Positions 1 through 8,377 of a stretch of 64,000 nt of DNA are shown piece by piece. Source of the DNA: Pseudomonas frederiksbergensis (GTDB taxonomy: Bacteria > Pseudomonadota > Gammaproteobacteria > Pseudomonadales > Pseudomonadaceae); contig NZ_MOBR01000009.1 in the NCBI RefSeq assembly GCF_003732705.1, positions 310,001 through 374,000 of the forward strand, in the 5' to 3' direction. Below the pieces are notes generated by a model. That model saw nothing but the letters and a program-made list of their open reading frames with translations. It was not told the origin of the DNA and searched no databases. Numbering within the stretch: position 1 is the stretch's first letter; every line of letters starts with the position of its first letter. Position numbers and translations under genes: made by a program.

Positions 1-362
1 TCATGGCGACTTACGGCTACCTCATTCAGCAGTTGAACAGATTCAACCTGGCCTATCTGCACTTCGTCGAAGGCGCCACCGCCACTTCTCGCACCGTTCC
101 GGAAGGGGTGGATCTGGACGCGCTGAGTGCGCAGTTCGAAGGGCCGTTCATTGGTAACAACAACTATGACCTGGATATGGCGCTGGAACGCCGGGCGCAA
201 GGCCGGATTGACGCGGTAGCGTTCGGTCGTTTGTTCATTGCCAATCCAGACCTTGTAGAGCGCCTGCGTCGTGGAACCGAACTGACCATCGCGCCACGTG
301 AGAGTTATTACGGCGGAGGCGCCAAGGGCTACACCGATTGGCCAACGGCCAACGCCAACTAA
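1..362 (+). CDS. Old Yellow Enzyme family alkene reductase, C-terminal part (cut by window edge)
   Basis: This is the last ~120 residues of an FMN-dependent NAD(P)H:alkene reductase. The reading frame is open at the left edge, so the ATG at position 3 is probably an internal codon and the true start lies outside the window. Visible family hallmarks are the YLHFVEGA strand, the GNNNYD segment, the phosphate-binding stretch VAFGRLFIANPDLVERL, and the C-terminal YYGGGAKGYTDWP tail found in NemA/XenB-type enzymes. It resembles the C-terminus of the complete OYE at 5795-6895 (compare GRPFVGNPDLVERL and LYGGGAAGYIDYP). The SDR gene at 442 follows on the same strand, so the two may be cotranscribed. 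The substrate cannot be told from sequence. Confidence 0.9.
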   Translation, partial: MATYGYLIQQLNRFNLAYLHFVEGATATSRTVPEGVDLDALSAQFEGPFIGNNNYDLDMALERRAQGRIDAVAFGRLFIANPDLVERLRRGTELTIAPRESYYGGGAKGYTDWPTANAN

Positions 363-441
363 TGAGAGGTTCCCCTTGCGTCGACTCGGCGCGGGGAGGC
401 TCCGTCGCGAGCGCATTTCGCCGCACAAGAGGTACTCAAAT

Positions 442-1185
442 ATGAATTATCTGCAAAACAAGGTCGCCATCGTCACTGGCGCATCTTCCGGCATCGGCGC
501 AGCCACCACTCGTGCACTCGCGGCACAGGGTGTCCGCGTAGTAGCGGCAGCACACGATCAGCATGGGCTGGAAGCGTTTGTTGCAGAACTGCGTGAGTCA
601 GGCAGCGATGTGGTTGCCTTCACCGCAGACGTTACCCATCTGGATCAAACCAAAGCGCTGGCGAAGTTTGCACAAGACACCTACGGCGCCGTGGACATCT
701 TGGTCAACAACGCCGGCCTGATGCTCTTTTCCAACTGGGTCGATCTGGCCGTGCAGGATTGGGAAAAGATGATCGATGTGAACATCAAGGGCTACCTCAA
801 CGGTATTGCGGCTGTATTGCCGTACATGCTTGAACAGAAATCCGGGCAGATTCTCAACATGGACTCTGTTGCAGGTCATCAGGTCGGGCCGGCGGCGGGT
901 GTTTACAGCGCAACCAAGTTTTTCGTCCAGGCCATGACCGAATCCATGCGCAAGGAGTTGGGCGTGCAGCATGGCATTCGCGTCAACACCGTCAGCCCCG
1001 GCGTGATCAATACCGGTTGGGCGGACAAGGTCAGCGATCCTGAAGGGCGCAAGGCTGCTCAGGAGCTGAACCGGATTGCCATTGCGCCTGACGATATCGC
1101 CCGCGCTGTGATTTACGCGCTCAACCAACCGGGAAACGTCACCGTCAACGATCTGATCATCTCGCCGACACGCCAGGATTGGTGA
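442..1185 (+). CDS. SDR family oxidoreductase
   Basis: Classical short-chain dehydrogenase of 247 residues. The N-terminal Rossmann motif TGASSGIG, the NNAG motif and the catalytic YSATK (YxxxK) are all present. The catalytic Ser is probably the one in MDSVAGH. The start at 442 was chosen because an AGAGG lies just upstream and the protein then begins with a few residues before the first beta strand; a longer in-frame reading from 298 overlaps the preceding OYE gene and has no family counterpart. The C-terminal TVNDLIISPTRQDW resembles the YdfG/serine-dehydrogenase-like subgroup. The substrate is unknown. It lies between an OYE reductase and two NTF2-like genes. Confidence 0.9.
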   Translation: MNYLQNKVAIVTGASSGIGAATTRALAAQGVRVVAAAHDQHGLEAFVAELRESGSDVVAFTADVTHLDQTKALAKFAQDTYGAVDILVNNAGLMLFSNWVDLAVQDWEKMIDVNIKGYLNGIAAVLPYMLEQKSGQILNMDSVAGHQVGPAAGVYSATKFFVQAMTESMRKELGVQHGIRVNTVSPGVINTGWADKVSDPEGRKAAQELNRIAIAPDDIARAVIYALNQPGNVTVNDLIISPTRQDW

Positions 1186-1257
1186 TTGTTGGTGGGCCAT
1201 GCCCACGCCCATCCAGAGCTGATGGGCAATCGGAAATTTCTCAATCAGGAGTTCATC

Positions 1258-1638
1258 ATGAGCCATCCAACTTACGTCCAGGAATACAACGCGATCGTCG
1301 ACGTGCTGAGCCAATACAACGAAGGCGGTGCCAAGGCTGACAGCGCTTTGATGAAGCCTGCGTTCAACGAGCAGGCCACCATGTTTGGGGTCGATGGCGA
1401 CAAGCTCGTCGGCGGTGCGATCCAGAATCTGTACGACGTCATCGACAACGCTTTCCGCCCATCTCCCGAAGCCAAAGCCGCGATCGTTCGCATCGACATC
1501 GTGGGCACTGCCGCCAGTGCTCGCGTCGATACCGACAACGTTTCGGGATTTCGTTTCACCGATTTCTTCAACCTGCTGAAGGTAGACGGCAAGTGGACGA
1601 TCGTCAGCAAGATTTACCACACCCATCCGAGCGCTTGA
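1258..1638 (+). CDS. NTF2-like (putative lumazine-binding type) protein
   Basis: Small cytoplasmic protein of 126 residues with the cone-shaped NTF2-like fold pattern of the putative lumazine-binding family: an N-terminal helix (YNAIVDVLSQYNEGGAKAD), then FNEQATMFGVDGDKLVGG and a C-terminal FTDFFNLLKVDGKWTIVSKIYH. The start at 1258 is preferred because the protein then aligns end to end with its neighbour at 1706, of which it is a clear paralogue. Members are often found beside oxidoreductases, but no enzymatic residues can be assigned. It probably lies in the same transcript as the SDR upstream (72-base gap). Confidence 0.85.
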   Translation: MSHPTYVQEYNAIVDVLSQYNEGGAKADSALMKPAFNEQATMFGVDGDKLVGGAIQNLYDVIDNAFRPSPEAKAAIVRIDIVGTAASARVDTDNVSGFRFTDFFNLLKVDGKWTIVSKIYHTHPSA

Positions 1639-1705
1639 GCACTCGAGCACTCGAGCGCCTCTGGCGAGGTGTGCTGTACCTCGCCTCTAATAAACGGAGA
1701 GAACC

Positions 1706-2092
1706 ATGTCCAAGAACATCAAGGCAGTACCGACTTCCGAGTACAACGCTGTCATCGCTACCGCCAATCAATACGTTGAAGGTCTGCGTGTGGGCAGTGC
1801 AGAAGGCGTTGCGCAAGCATTCCATAAAGACGCCGTGATGTACGGTTTCACAAACGGTGAGCTGCTTGGCGGCCCGATCAAGAATCTGTTTGATTTCGTT
1901 CAGAAGAACGGCAGTGCCCCAGAAATTACGACTCGGCTCGACATACTGGCGATCACACCCACGACAGCCGTGGTGCGTGTCGATATGGAAAAGGATGCGA
2001 TCGGCGCCGACTACAACGACTACCTGACCCTGATCAAAATCGACGGCACCTGGAAGGTCATCGCCAAGGTTTATCACCAGTTCGAAGGTTGA
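1706..2092 (+). CDS. NTF2-like (putative lumazine-binding type) protein, second copy
   Basis: Protein of 128 residues, paralogous to the gene at 1258 (shared pattern SEYNAV, GGPIKNLFDFV, YNDYLTLIKIDGTWKVIAKVYH). A GGAGAG ribosome-binding site precedes the ATG. The tandem pair with an SDR and an SRPBCC gene suggests a small-molecule modification unit, but no substrate is indicated. A hairpin without a T-tract follows at 2101-2129. Confidence 0.85.
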   Translation: MSKNIKAVPTSEYNAVIATANQYVEGLRVGSAEGVAQAFHKDAVMYGFTNGELLGGPIKNLFDFVQKNGSAPEITTRLDILAITPTTAVVRVDMEKDAIGADYNDYLTLIKIDGTWKVIAKVYHQFEG

Positions 2093-2100
2093 GCGTGCAC

Positions 2101-2129
2101 CGATCCCGGTTGAATCAAAGCCGGGATCG
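2101..2129 (+). terminator. Hairpin after the NTF2-like pair
   Basis: Perfect 9-bp stem CGATCCCGG / CCGGGATCG with an 11-base loop, beginning 8 bases after the stop at 2092. There is no T-run, so it is either a weak terminator or an mRNA 3' stabilising hairpin before the next gene at 2211. Confidence 0.5.
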
Positions 2130-2210
2130 GAGCTCGTTCATCATCGACGGCGCTGGCAAAAGCCGAAGTTAGCTATTTTCAAAAACAGATCATTTGAAGG
2201 GAGATACACG

Positions 2211-2651
2211 ATGCCGATGGTTGAGTTTTCCGCTGTCCTGGACAGCGATGCAGGACACGCCTGGGGCGTATTGAAGAAATTTGGTGAGATACATAAATGG
2301 CATCCCTCGATTGTCGAAAGCAGCATTGAGGACAACCAACCCGATGGATTGGTGGGCTGTATTCGCAAACTCACGTTGGCCGATGGCGCAGTTGTCAGGG
2401 AGCGCCTGTTATCGGTCGATGATCGCAATACAACGCTGTCCTACCGCTTCGAGGAAGCTCCATTGCCGCTGGATAACTATGTGGCCACGGTAAAATTGGC
2501 CGCTCTTACTGGACAGTCCAAGACGTTCGTCCATTGGTCTGCAAGCTTCGATCTGCAAGATCTGAAGACCGCAGAACAGTACCAGGAACTTATTCGAGGA
2601 CTGATCGTGGATGGCCACAACAGTCTTCAGTTGTTTCTTACTCAGCGCTGA
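2211..2651 (+). CDS. SRPBCC family protein (polyketide cyclase/dehydrase type)
   Basis: Protein of 146 residues with the START-like helix-grip pattern: N-terminal VEFSAVLDSDAGHAWGVLKKFGEIHKWHPSI, a central strand series (GCIRKLTLADGAVVRERLLSVDD, LSYRFEEAPLP), and a long C-terminal helix after the SASFDLQD strand. Such proteins bind hydrophobic ligands in a central cavity; some are aromatases or cyclases, many are uncharacterised. AAGGGAG lies before the ATG. A strong terminator follows at 2716-2739, shared with the convergent SDR gene. Confidence 0.85.
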   Translation: MPMVEFSAVLDSDAGHAWGVLKKFGEIHKWHPSIVESSIEDNQPDGLVGCIRKLTLADGAVVRERLLSVDDRNTTLSYRFEEAPLPLDNYVATVKLAALTGQSKTFVHWSASFDLQDLKTAEQYQELIRGLIVDGHNSLQLFLTQR

Positions 2652-2715
2652 GCATTCAGGCAGGCTCCTGATAGCGTCGAGTCCTGGCTGGCCAGGTGAT
2701 TTGGTTTGAGTAAAG

Positions 2716-2739
2716 AAGGGCCTTTGATGGCCCTTTTTT
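2716..2739 (+). terminator. Bidirectional Rho-independent terminator
   Basis: AAGGGCC - TTTGAT - GGCCCTT followed by a run of T on the plus strand; the minus strand also shows a T-containing tail (TTCTTTAC). It sits between the stop of the SRPBCC gene (2651) and the stop of the minus-strand SDR (2764), so it can end both transcripts. Confidence 0.85.
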
Positions 2740-2763
2740 GGTTCAACTTTTACTGCGCCAGCG

Positions 2764-3576
2764 TCAAACCGGTAGGCGAAATTGTTTGCGCAAGGCTTTA
2801 TCAAAAATCTTTGCGGGGGCAAAACGGCGCAGCAGACTGATTTGTCGCGCGGCCTTGCCCGCAGTGTAGCGATGCTGAGGCCGGACATCGGTCGCCGCTT
2901 TCACGACAACAGCAGCCGCGACTTCTGGAAGGTCGGCTTTAGGCATCACATCGCCTAGCAGTGCCTTGAACCCGGCTCGAGCCTGATCGTATTCCTTCAA
3001 CTTCGAGTCCGGCTCAATGCCGTTTTGATCGAAGACTGTACGCACGAATGCCGGCTCGATAACCGATACTCGAATATTGAAGGCACGAACTTCGTGATCA
3101 AGAGATTCCGAGTAGCCCTCTAAAGCATGTTTGACCGCCGAATAATGAGCGGAGTAGGGCGCAGGTACTAACCCTAGAATCGATCCGATATTGATGATGC
3201 GCCCTTGTCCACGTTGCCGCATCGACGGCAACACCGCATTGGTCATGCGGATAACTCCAAACAAATTCACATCGAACAGTGCCTGCACCTGCGGGATCGA
3301 GAATTCCTCTGCGCCCCCAAGTAAACCAACACCCGCATTATTGACCAAGAGATCGATCCGCCCGGTCTGCGCGAGTACGGTGGAAACGAGCGCACTGACA
3401 GATTGATCATCCGTCACATCGCAACTGAGCATGGAAACCTGCGTTGGACTGTCACCAGCCTTGCGACTCGTGCCAAACACGGTATACCCGGCTCGTGCCA
3501 GAGCTTCAGCAGTAGCGCGACCAATACCGGATGATGCACCGGTCACTATCGCGGTTTTTTCGGAAGATGTTTTCAA
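2764..3576 (-). CDS. SDR family oxidoreductase
   Basis: Short-chain dehydrogenase of 270 residues. Visible: TGASSGIG near the N-terminus, LVNNAGVG, the catalytic Ser in IINIGSILGLV, and YSAVK as YxxxK. The C-terminal part (AAAVVKAATDVRPQHRYTAGKAARQISLLRRFAPAKIFDKALRKQF) is the pattern of the SDR subgroup close to retinol/17-beta-hydroxysteroid dehydrogenases common in pseudomonads. It is followed upstream (at higher coordinates, same strand) by the quinone-oxidoreductase-like gene at 3859 with a ~280-base gap that contains no convincing gene. Confidence 0.9.
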   Translation of the reverse strand: MKTSSEKTAIVTGASSGIGRATAEALARAGYTVFGTSRKAGDSPTQVSMLSCDVTDDQSVSALVSTVLAQTGRIDLLVNNAGVGLLGGAEEFSIPQVQALFDVNLFGVIRMTNAVLPSMRQRGQGRIINIGSILGLVPAPYSAHYSAVKHALEGYSESLDHEVRAFNIRVSVIEPAFVRTVFDQNGIEPDSKLKEYDQARAGFKALLGDVMPKADLPEVAAAVVVKAATDVRPQHRYTAGKAARQISLLRRFAPAKIFDKALRKQFRLPV

Positions 3577-3858
3577 TTGATACTCCAGTGTGTCCGTGAG
3601 TTGCTTTCGGCGATAGCAAGCAGCTGGTTCGACGCTATTGCTCCAGCATTAATTTTCGCCAGATTATTGTTGAAGGCGCTGGCGCAGCGGGTTGGGACTG
3701 CAACTCAACTTTTCCCGGTGGTGAAGTCGGGTTAATACAGGACACTTCTGATAAGTGACCTTCACGTATAACTGAACCAGGAGTCTCGTCCGGCAGGCTG
3801 GTCGAGTTACAGATCAATAACTCGACGCAGCAGCGACCGTTTTTGGGTACCTGCTTAG

Positions 3859-4857
3859 TCATATGAGCTTGATGACCACTTTACCTTTGGCTCTGCCCCG
3901 CTCGACGTAGCTCAATGCCTCAGCCGTTGACTCAAACGGGAAGGTTCGGTCGATCACAGGTGTGATAACTCCAGACTCGACAAGCGCAGTGATTTTCTTC
4001 AATTGAGCACCGCTCGCACGCATGAATACGAACGCATATCTGACGTCCTGTTTGCGCGCTTTTCTGCGGATGCCGCTGCTCAACAGACGCATTACCCAAC
4101 CCAGTCCCCAGAACAGCTTTTGCTCTTGTGCGAACTCTGGTGTCGGTGGACCCGAGATGGAGATAAGTTGGCCACCAGGTTTGAGAATGCTGAGTGATTT
4201 TTCCAGCTCGACAGGGCCGAGGCTGTTCAATACGACGTCGTAGTCGCGCAAGACGCTTTCGAAGTTTTGCTGCTTGTAGTCGATGACGACGTCCGCTCCC
4301 AACGCCTTGACCCAACCCACGTTACTTGTGCTGGTCGTCGTCGCAACGAAGGCGCCAAGATGCTTTGCAAGCTGGATGGCAATTGTGCCGACGCCACCGG
4401 AACCCGCGTGGATAAAGACTTTTTGCCCCTTTTCCAACCGGGCTGTTTCAACCAGCACCTGCCACGCAGTCAGTGCAACCAAGGGGAGGGCAGCAGCCTG
4501 TTCCATGGAGATATTTTTGGGTTTCAGCGTAAGAGCACTTTCATCCACCGCAATCAATTCGGCAAAGGCGCCAATGCGTGATTGAGGAGGGCGGGCATAG
4601 ACCTCGTCACCGGCCTTGAAGTTGTGCACGCCTGATCCCACGCGAACGACGACGCCGGCCAAGTCATTACCCATAATCAAAGGGAATGAGTACGGCAGGA
4701 TCAGTTTGAATTCACCTTTGCGGATCTTCGAATCCAGCAGATTGACGCTGCTGGCATGCACCTCAACCAGGACATCGTTAATTCCAAGTTGAGGTACCGG
4801 TACCTCGCCAATACGTCCATGACTCTTGCCGTAACGGTCGATCAAGAAGGCTTTCAT
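3859..4857 (-). CDS. NADP-dependent oxidoreductase (zinc-independent MDR, quinone-reductase type)
   Basis: Medium-chain dehydrogenase/reductase of 332 residues. The N-terminal GroES-like domain carries HASSVNLLDSKIRKG and GNDLAGVV; the nucleotide-binding domain carries the quinone-reductase motif HAGSGGVGTIAIQLAKHLGA. The structural-zinc cysteines of alcohol dehydrogenases are absent, which fits NADPH:quinone/enone reductases. Likely role: reduction of quinones or activated alkenes, matching the surrounding OYE and SDR genes. It is same-strand with the SDR genes on either side. Confidence 0.9.
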   Translation of the reverse strand: MKAFLIDRYGKSHGRIGEVPVPQLGINDVLVEVHASSVNLLDSKIRKGEFKLILPYSFPLIMGNDLAGVVVRVGSGVHNFKAGDEVYARPPQSRIGAFAELIAVDESALTLKPKNISMEQAAALPLVALTAWQVLVETARLEKGQKVFIHAGSGGVGTIAIQLAKHLGAFVATTTSTSNVGWVKALGADVVIDYKQQNFESVLRDYDVVLNSLGPVELEKSLSILKPGGQLISISGPPTPEFAQEQKLFWGLGWVMRLLSSGIRRKARKQDVRYAFVFMRASGAQLKKITALVESGVITPVIDRTFPFESTAEALSYVERGRAKGKVVIKLI

Positions 4858-4954
4858 GATTCAGTTCTCATGGTTTTAATGGGATGGCAGCCTGGCTGTG
4901 CCACGCATCCACCTAATGAAAAACCCGGCAGGATCAGCATCTGCTGCATGACAA

Positions 4955-5742
4955 TCACGCCTCGGCTTGATAGCGCTCGGCGACTGCAGATTGGCGAATC
5001 TCTGAAAGCAAACCTTGGCGGGCAGCCTGCAGAGCATCCCAACGAGCGGCGTCTTGTAACGGCGGAATGGTCACCGGCTCGCGACGATCAAAACCGACCA
5101 GCGCGGCATCGACCAGATCGCCCACGTCCATGATTTCGCTGAGGGTATTGATGTCGATGCCCGCACGTTCCCAGATTTCCGTGCGAGTGGCCGCTGGCAG
5201 AACAGCTTGCACGTAGACGCCTTTAGGCGAGAGCTCAAGGCTCAGTCCTTGCGATAGAAACAGGACAAATGCCTTGGTAGCGCCGTAGACGGTCATCCCG
5301 AATTCCGGTGCCAGTCCAACGACGGAGCAATGTTGATAATCGCGCCACTACCTGCTTGTGCCAGGCGCGGGGCGATTGCGCTGGCGAGTCGTACCAGTGC
5401 AGTGGTGTTGAGCGCGACCAGGTTGGTAACGCTGTCGGTGGATTGTTCGATGAAACTGCCGGATTGGGCGGCTCCCGCATTATTCACAAGGATGCCAATG
5501 CTGGCGTCATCGCGCAGGCGAGCTTCGACAGTCGTCAAATCAGTGATTTGAGTCAGATCAGCTTGAATAACGTCAATGGCCACGCCGAATTGCTCACGTA
5601 GCCGGGAGGAAAGTGCGTCTAACCGTTTTTTGTCGCGGGCAACCAACACCAGATTGTGCCCGCGTTGGGCAAAGCGCTCGGCGTAAGTGGCGCCAATGCC
5701 CGTCGAGGCGCCGGTAATGAGTACGGTTTCAGGGATGCTCAT
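4955..5742 (-). pseudogene. SDR family oxidoreductase, single-base frameshift
   Basis: Two same-strand reading frames together make one SDR of about 262 residues. The first (5742 to about 5325) has TGASTGIGATYAERFA, LVNNAGAAQSG and GAIINIA; the second (about 5324 to 4955) begins at VGLAPEFG-type sequence and carries MTVYGATKAFV (catalytic YGATK) and the C-terminus. The frames join if one base is restored near 5324-5325 (GCT CC GTC GTT read on the minus strand). Start at 5742 has AAGAGAA upstream. Either a true frameshift mutation or a sequencing/assembly error; the rest of the frame is undamaged, which means the change is recent or artefactual. Confidence 0.85.
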
Positions 5743-5794
5743 AAATAGATTCTCTTGAATGGATGTCGATAAGCGATTCAGTCTCTGTGACTGT

Positions 5795-6895
5795 TCAGCC
5801 CTGTGCGGCGCTGGACTCGGCAAGCGTCGGGTAGTCGATGTAGCCCGCTGCGCCACCGCCATACAGGGTTGCAGGATCGAATGCTGATAAAGAGGCAGCT
5901 GTTTTGAGTCGTTCAACCAAATCAGGGTTGCCAACAAAGGGACGCCCAAAGGCGATGAGATCCGTCTTATCTTCGATGAGTTTCGAGGTGGCCAGATTCA
6001 GGTCGTAGCCATTGTTGGCGATGTAGGTATTTTTGAAGCGTTGACGCAGGGAGCCGAAGTCGAAGGGCGCAACATCACGCGGGCCGCCGGTTGCGCCCTC
6101 GACCACATGGAGGTAAACGAGGCCCATGGCGTCGAGTTGATCGACAACGTAGTCGAATTGCGCTTGCGGTTCGGTGCTGGAAACACCGTTGGCAGGGGAG
6201 ACAGGTGAAAGACGGATACCCGTTCGTCCAGCACCGATCTCGTTCACCACAGCCGCAGTGACTTCAAGCAACAAGCGAGCGCGATTTTCGACCGAACCAC
6301 CGTAGGCATCAGTGCGAACGTTGGCACCGTCCTTGAGGAACTGATCCAGCAAATACCCGTTTGCACCGTGGATCTCTACGCCGTCAAACCCCGCAGTGAT
6401 GGCGTTCGACGCTGCCTGGCGAAAGTCGTTTACGATCCCAGGAAGTTCGCTGATATCAAGGGCTCGCGGTTCCGAAACATCCACAAAGCTATTGTTAACG
6501 AATACTTTAGTCGTTGGACGCAGAGCAGAAGGGGCTACCGGTGCTGCACCGTTCTCCTGCAGGCTCGTGTGGGAAACACGCCCGACATGCCAAAGTTGCA
6601 GGAAAATTCGTCCGCCTTTTTCATGTACGGCTTCAGTGACTTTGCGCCACCCATCTATCTGCGCCTGCGTATAAATTCCGGGCGTATCTTGATAGCCCTG
6701 TCCTTGCTGCGAGATCTGGGACGCCTCGGAAATCAGCAGGCCTGCGGACGCTCTCTGGCTGTAATAGGTCGCAGCGAACTCGCTCGGTACAAAGCCCTCA
6801 CCAGCACGGTTACGGGTCAACGGCGCCATTACGATTCTGTTGGAAAGTGTCAGCGAGCCGAGTGTGTAGGGCTCAAACAACGTCTTATCGTTCAT
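5795..6895 (-). CDS. Old Yellow Enzyme family alkene reductase (NemA/XenB-like)
   Basis: FMN-dependent enzyme of 366 residues that reduces activated C=C bonds, nitro compounds or nitrate esters with NAD(P)H. Visible: N-terminal LSNRIVMAPLTRNRA, active-site HGANGYLLDQFLKDG (substrate-binding His/Asn pair), the OYE signature YGGSVENRARLLLEV, and phosphate-binding IAFGRPFVGNPDLVERL. The start at 6895 gives the usual family length; an upstream in-frame ATG at 7060 would run through the promoter region and is rejected. It is divergent from the TetR gene at 7064, an arrangement like nemR-nemA, so repression by that TetR and induction by electrophiles is likely. Confidence 0.93.
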   Translation of the reverse strand: MNDKTLFEPYTLGSLTLSNRIVMAPLTRNRAGEGFVPSEFAATYYSQRASAGLLISEASQISQQGQGYQDTPGIYTQAQIDGWRKVTEAVHEKGGRIFLQLWHVGRVSHTSLQENGAAPVAPSALRPTTKVFVNNSFVDVSEPRALDISELPGIVNDFRQAASNAITAGFDGVEIHGANGYLLDQFLKDGANVRTDAYGGSVENRARLLLEVTAAVVNEIGAGRTGIRLSPVSPANGVSSTEPQAQFDYVVDQLDAMGLVYLHVVEGATGGPRDVAPFDFGSLRQRFKNTYIANNGYDLNLATSKLIEDKTDLIAFGRPFVGNPDLVERLKTAASLSAFDPATLYGGGAAGYIDYPTLAESSAAQG

Positions 6896-6967
6896 ATCGT
6901 TTCCATAATCGTTGATCAATGACGGCGTCGTGCGCCGTGCCCGCGAAGATTCGCGATGACGGGATTT

Positions 6968-7029
6968 ATGATGTCGCTCGAACTCAAAACTGTCAACGCT
7001 TTTGATTACGATCAACATCAGAGTATGAT
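6968..7029. promoter_or_regulatory. Divergent OYE/tetR promoter region with operator-like dyad
   Basis: Minus-strand promoter for the OYE gene: -35 TTGACA (6996-6991), 17 bases, -10 CATCAT (6973-6968). Plus-strand promoter for tetR: -35 TTGATT (7002-7007), 16 bases, -10 TATGAT (7024-7029). An inverted repeat TCAAAA-N10-TTTTGA (6984-7005) covers both -35 elements, a fitting site for a TetR dimer to repress both genes. The promoter elements are read by eye; the operator assignment is inference. Confidence 0.6.
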
Positions 7030-7063
7030 GCGGGCATTGTTTTGAGATGCAGAGGTGCACGAA

Positions 7064-7663
7064 ATGAAAATTACCAAGACGCAGTCACTCGCTAACCGAG
7101 CTCATATCGTCGAGACGGCTTCCGAGCTATTTCGTGACCGTGGCTACGATGGCGTGGGGGTGGCGGAACTGATGGCTGCAGCCGGTTTTACGCAAGGAGG
7201 TTTTTACAAGCATTTCGGCTCAAAAGCCGATTTGATGGCAGAAGCAGCTGAAAATAGCCTTTCAAAATCCCTCTCGAGTACCTGCGATCTGGACGTTACC
7301 GGATTTGTAAATCTGTACGTGTCGAGGGATCACAGAGACGGCAGGGGAGTGGGTTGTACCATGGCAGCACTGTGTGGTGACGCTGCTCGTCAGTCGAGTG
7401 AGTTGAAAGCGACCTTTGCCGACGGAATAGAAAACACGCTGGCAGCGCTCGAAGAAAAGTACAAGGTTGGTCAGGACACGCTGCACGAAGGAGCGCGAGC
7501 AAAGATGATCGACCTGCTAGCGCATGCGATCGGTGCGGTCATGTTGTCGCGCGCTTGCCCGGATGATTCTTCACTCGCTGATGAAATACTCGAAGTTTGC
7601 CGCGCCGAGATAATCGCGTCATTGCCGTTGTCTTCAGCTAATGATCCGCAGGAGAGCACCTGA
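7064..7663 (+). CDS. TetR/AcrR family transcriptional regulator
   Basis: Repressor-type regulator of 199 residues. The N-terminal helix-turn-helix is typical: IVETASELFRDRGYDGVGVAELMAAAGFTQGGFYKHFGSKADL. The C-terminal ligand-binding domain contains GCTMAALCGDAARQ, the pattern of the NemR/AcrR subgroup associated with electrophile- or quinone-responsive reductases. ATG 7064 is preferred over GTG 7055 because AGAGG (7051-7055) then sits 8 bases upstream. It faces the OYE gene and probably controls it and itself through the dyad at 6984-7005. Confidence 0.92.
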   Translation: MKITKTQSLANRAHIVETASELFRDRGYDGVGVAELMAAAGFTQGGFYKHFGSKADLMAEAAENSLSKSLSSTCDLDVTGFVNLYVSRDHRDGRGVGCTMAALCGDAARQSSELKATFADGIENTLAALEEKYKVGQDTLHEGARAKMIDLLAHAIGAVMLSRACPDDSSLADEILEVCRAEIIASLPLSSANDPQEST

Positions 7664-7688
7664 CGACAGGCTCATAAGTGGCTGTAAT

Positions 7689-7721
7689 CCCGGTTTTGAG
7701 ACCCGGTAGCCAGAAACCGGG
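7689..7721 (+). terminator. Hairpin after the tetR gene
   Basis: 8-bp stem CCCGGTTT / AAACCGGG with an internal CCGG-containing loop, 26 bases after the tetR stop. No T-run follows, so termination strength is uncertain. Confidence 0.35.
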
Positions 7722-7758
7722 TTAGAGTGTTCATCAATTATCAATCGTTATGTGAAGA

Positions 7759-8370
7759 ATGAATCGACCGCTGTTTGTTTCTCTGGATGGCCCCAAGGGT
7801 GCCGGCAAAACCACACTGTTGGAAGCCGTTACGAAAGTACTGAGGGCTGACAACAAAAAGGTGATCCGGCTTAGCGAGAGTAAAAGCGATCCCTACAGGG
7901 GTGAAACAATGGCCCTCGTTAACCAGCTCGTCAGAAACCCCAGCAGGGATCTGGAGTTGAGGGTTTGTGAGCGCTTTGCGGACAGCCGTGCCTGGATTTC
8001 CCAGCAGGTACTGACTCAACAGCCACCCGACAGCATCATCCTGATTGATCGCTGGTACCCGTCTGATGCTGCGTTTCGCCGGATAGTCCCGTTTGCAGAG
8101 ATTCTACAGTTGAACATTGATAGAAACGTGCGAGTGCCAGACCTGCATGTCGGGGTTGTCACCGACCCTGAAATCTCATGGGCGAGGGCCGCGGCACGAT
8201 CGCGTGGGCTGAGCAGTACGGTGATCCACAAGCTGGAAGAACATGTCGTTTGCACCGAGGCGTTCGAACGAGCGATTGCAGACCACGGCTGGGTGTTGTG
8301 CCGTAATGAAGGAACGATCGAAGACGCAACGATGCAGGTGGTTTCTGAGATCTACAAAGTCCTTCGATAA
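7759..8370 (+). CDS. Thymidylate-kinase-like P-loop protein
   Basis: Protein of 203 residues with a Walker A GPKGAGKTT at residues ~11-19, a DRWYPSD segment at ~97 that matches the DR(Y/W) motif of dTMP kinases, and an arginine-bearing lid-like region (ARAAARSRGLSS). Length fits the thymidylate kinase family (about 205-215 residues). It is not the housekeeping tmk by context (no holB neighbour) and diverges in the lid, so its substrate may not be dTMP. The gene stands alone between tetR and hxlR. Related short nucleotide kinases occur in many accessory regions. Confidence 0.75.
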   Translation: MNRPLFVSLDGPKGAGKTTLLEAVTKVLRADNKKVIRLSESKSDPYRGETMALVNQLVRNPSRDLELRVCERFADSRAWISQQVLTQQPPDSIILIDRWYPSDAAFRRIVPFAEILQLNIDRNVRVPDLHVGVVTDPEISWARAAARSRGLSSTVIHKLEEHVVCTEAFERAIADHGWVLCRNEGTIEDATMQVVSEIYKVLR

Positions 8371-8377
8371 GACTTGT

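Noticed and set aside
598..1650. 350-codon minus-strand frame across an SDR and an NTF2-like gene
   Set aside because: It spans two plus-strand genes with clear families and their intergenic gap, and has no recognisable domain.
3635..3862. 75-codon minus-strand frame between the SDR and MDR genes
   Set aside because: It overlaps the MDR stop, has no similarity that I recognise and poor codon use; the gap is treated as non-coding.
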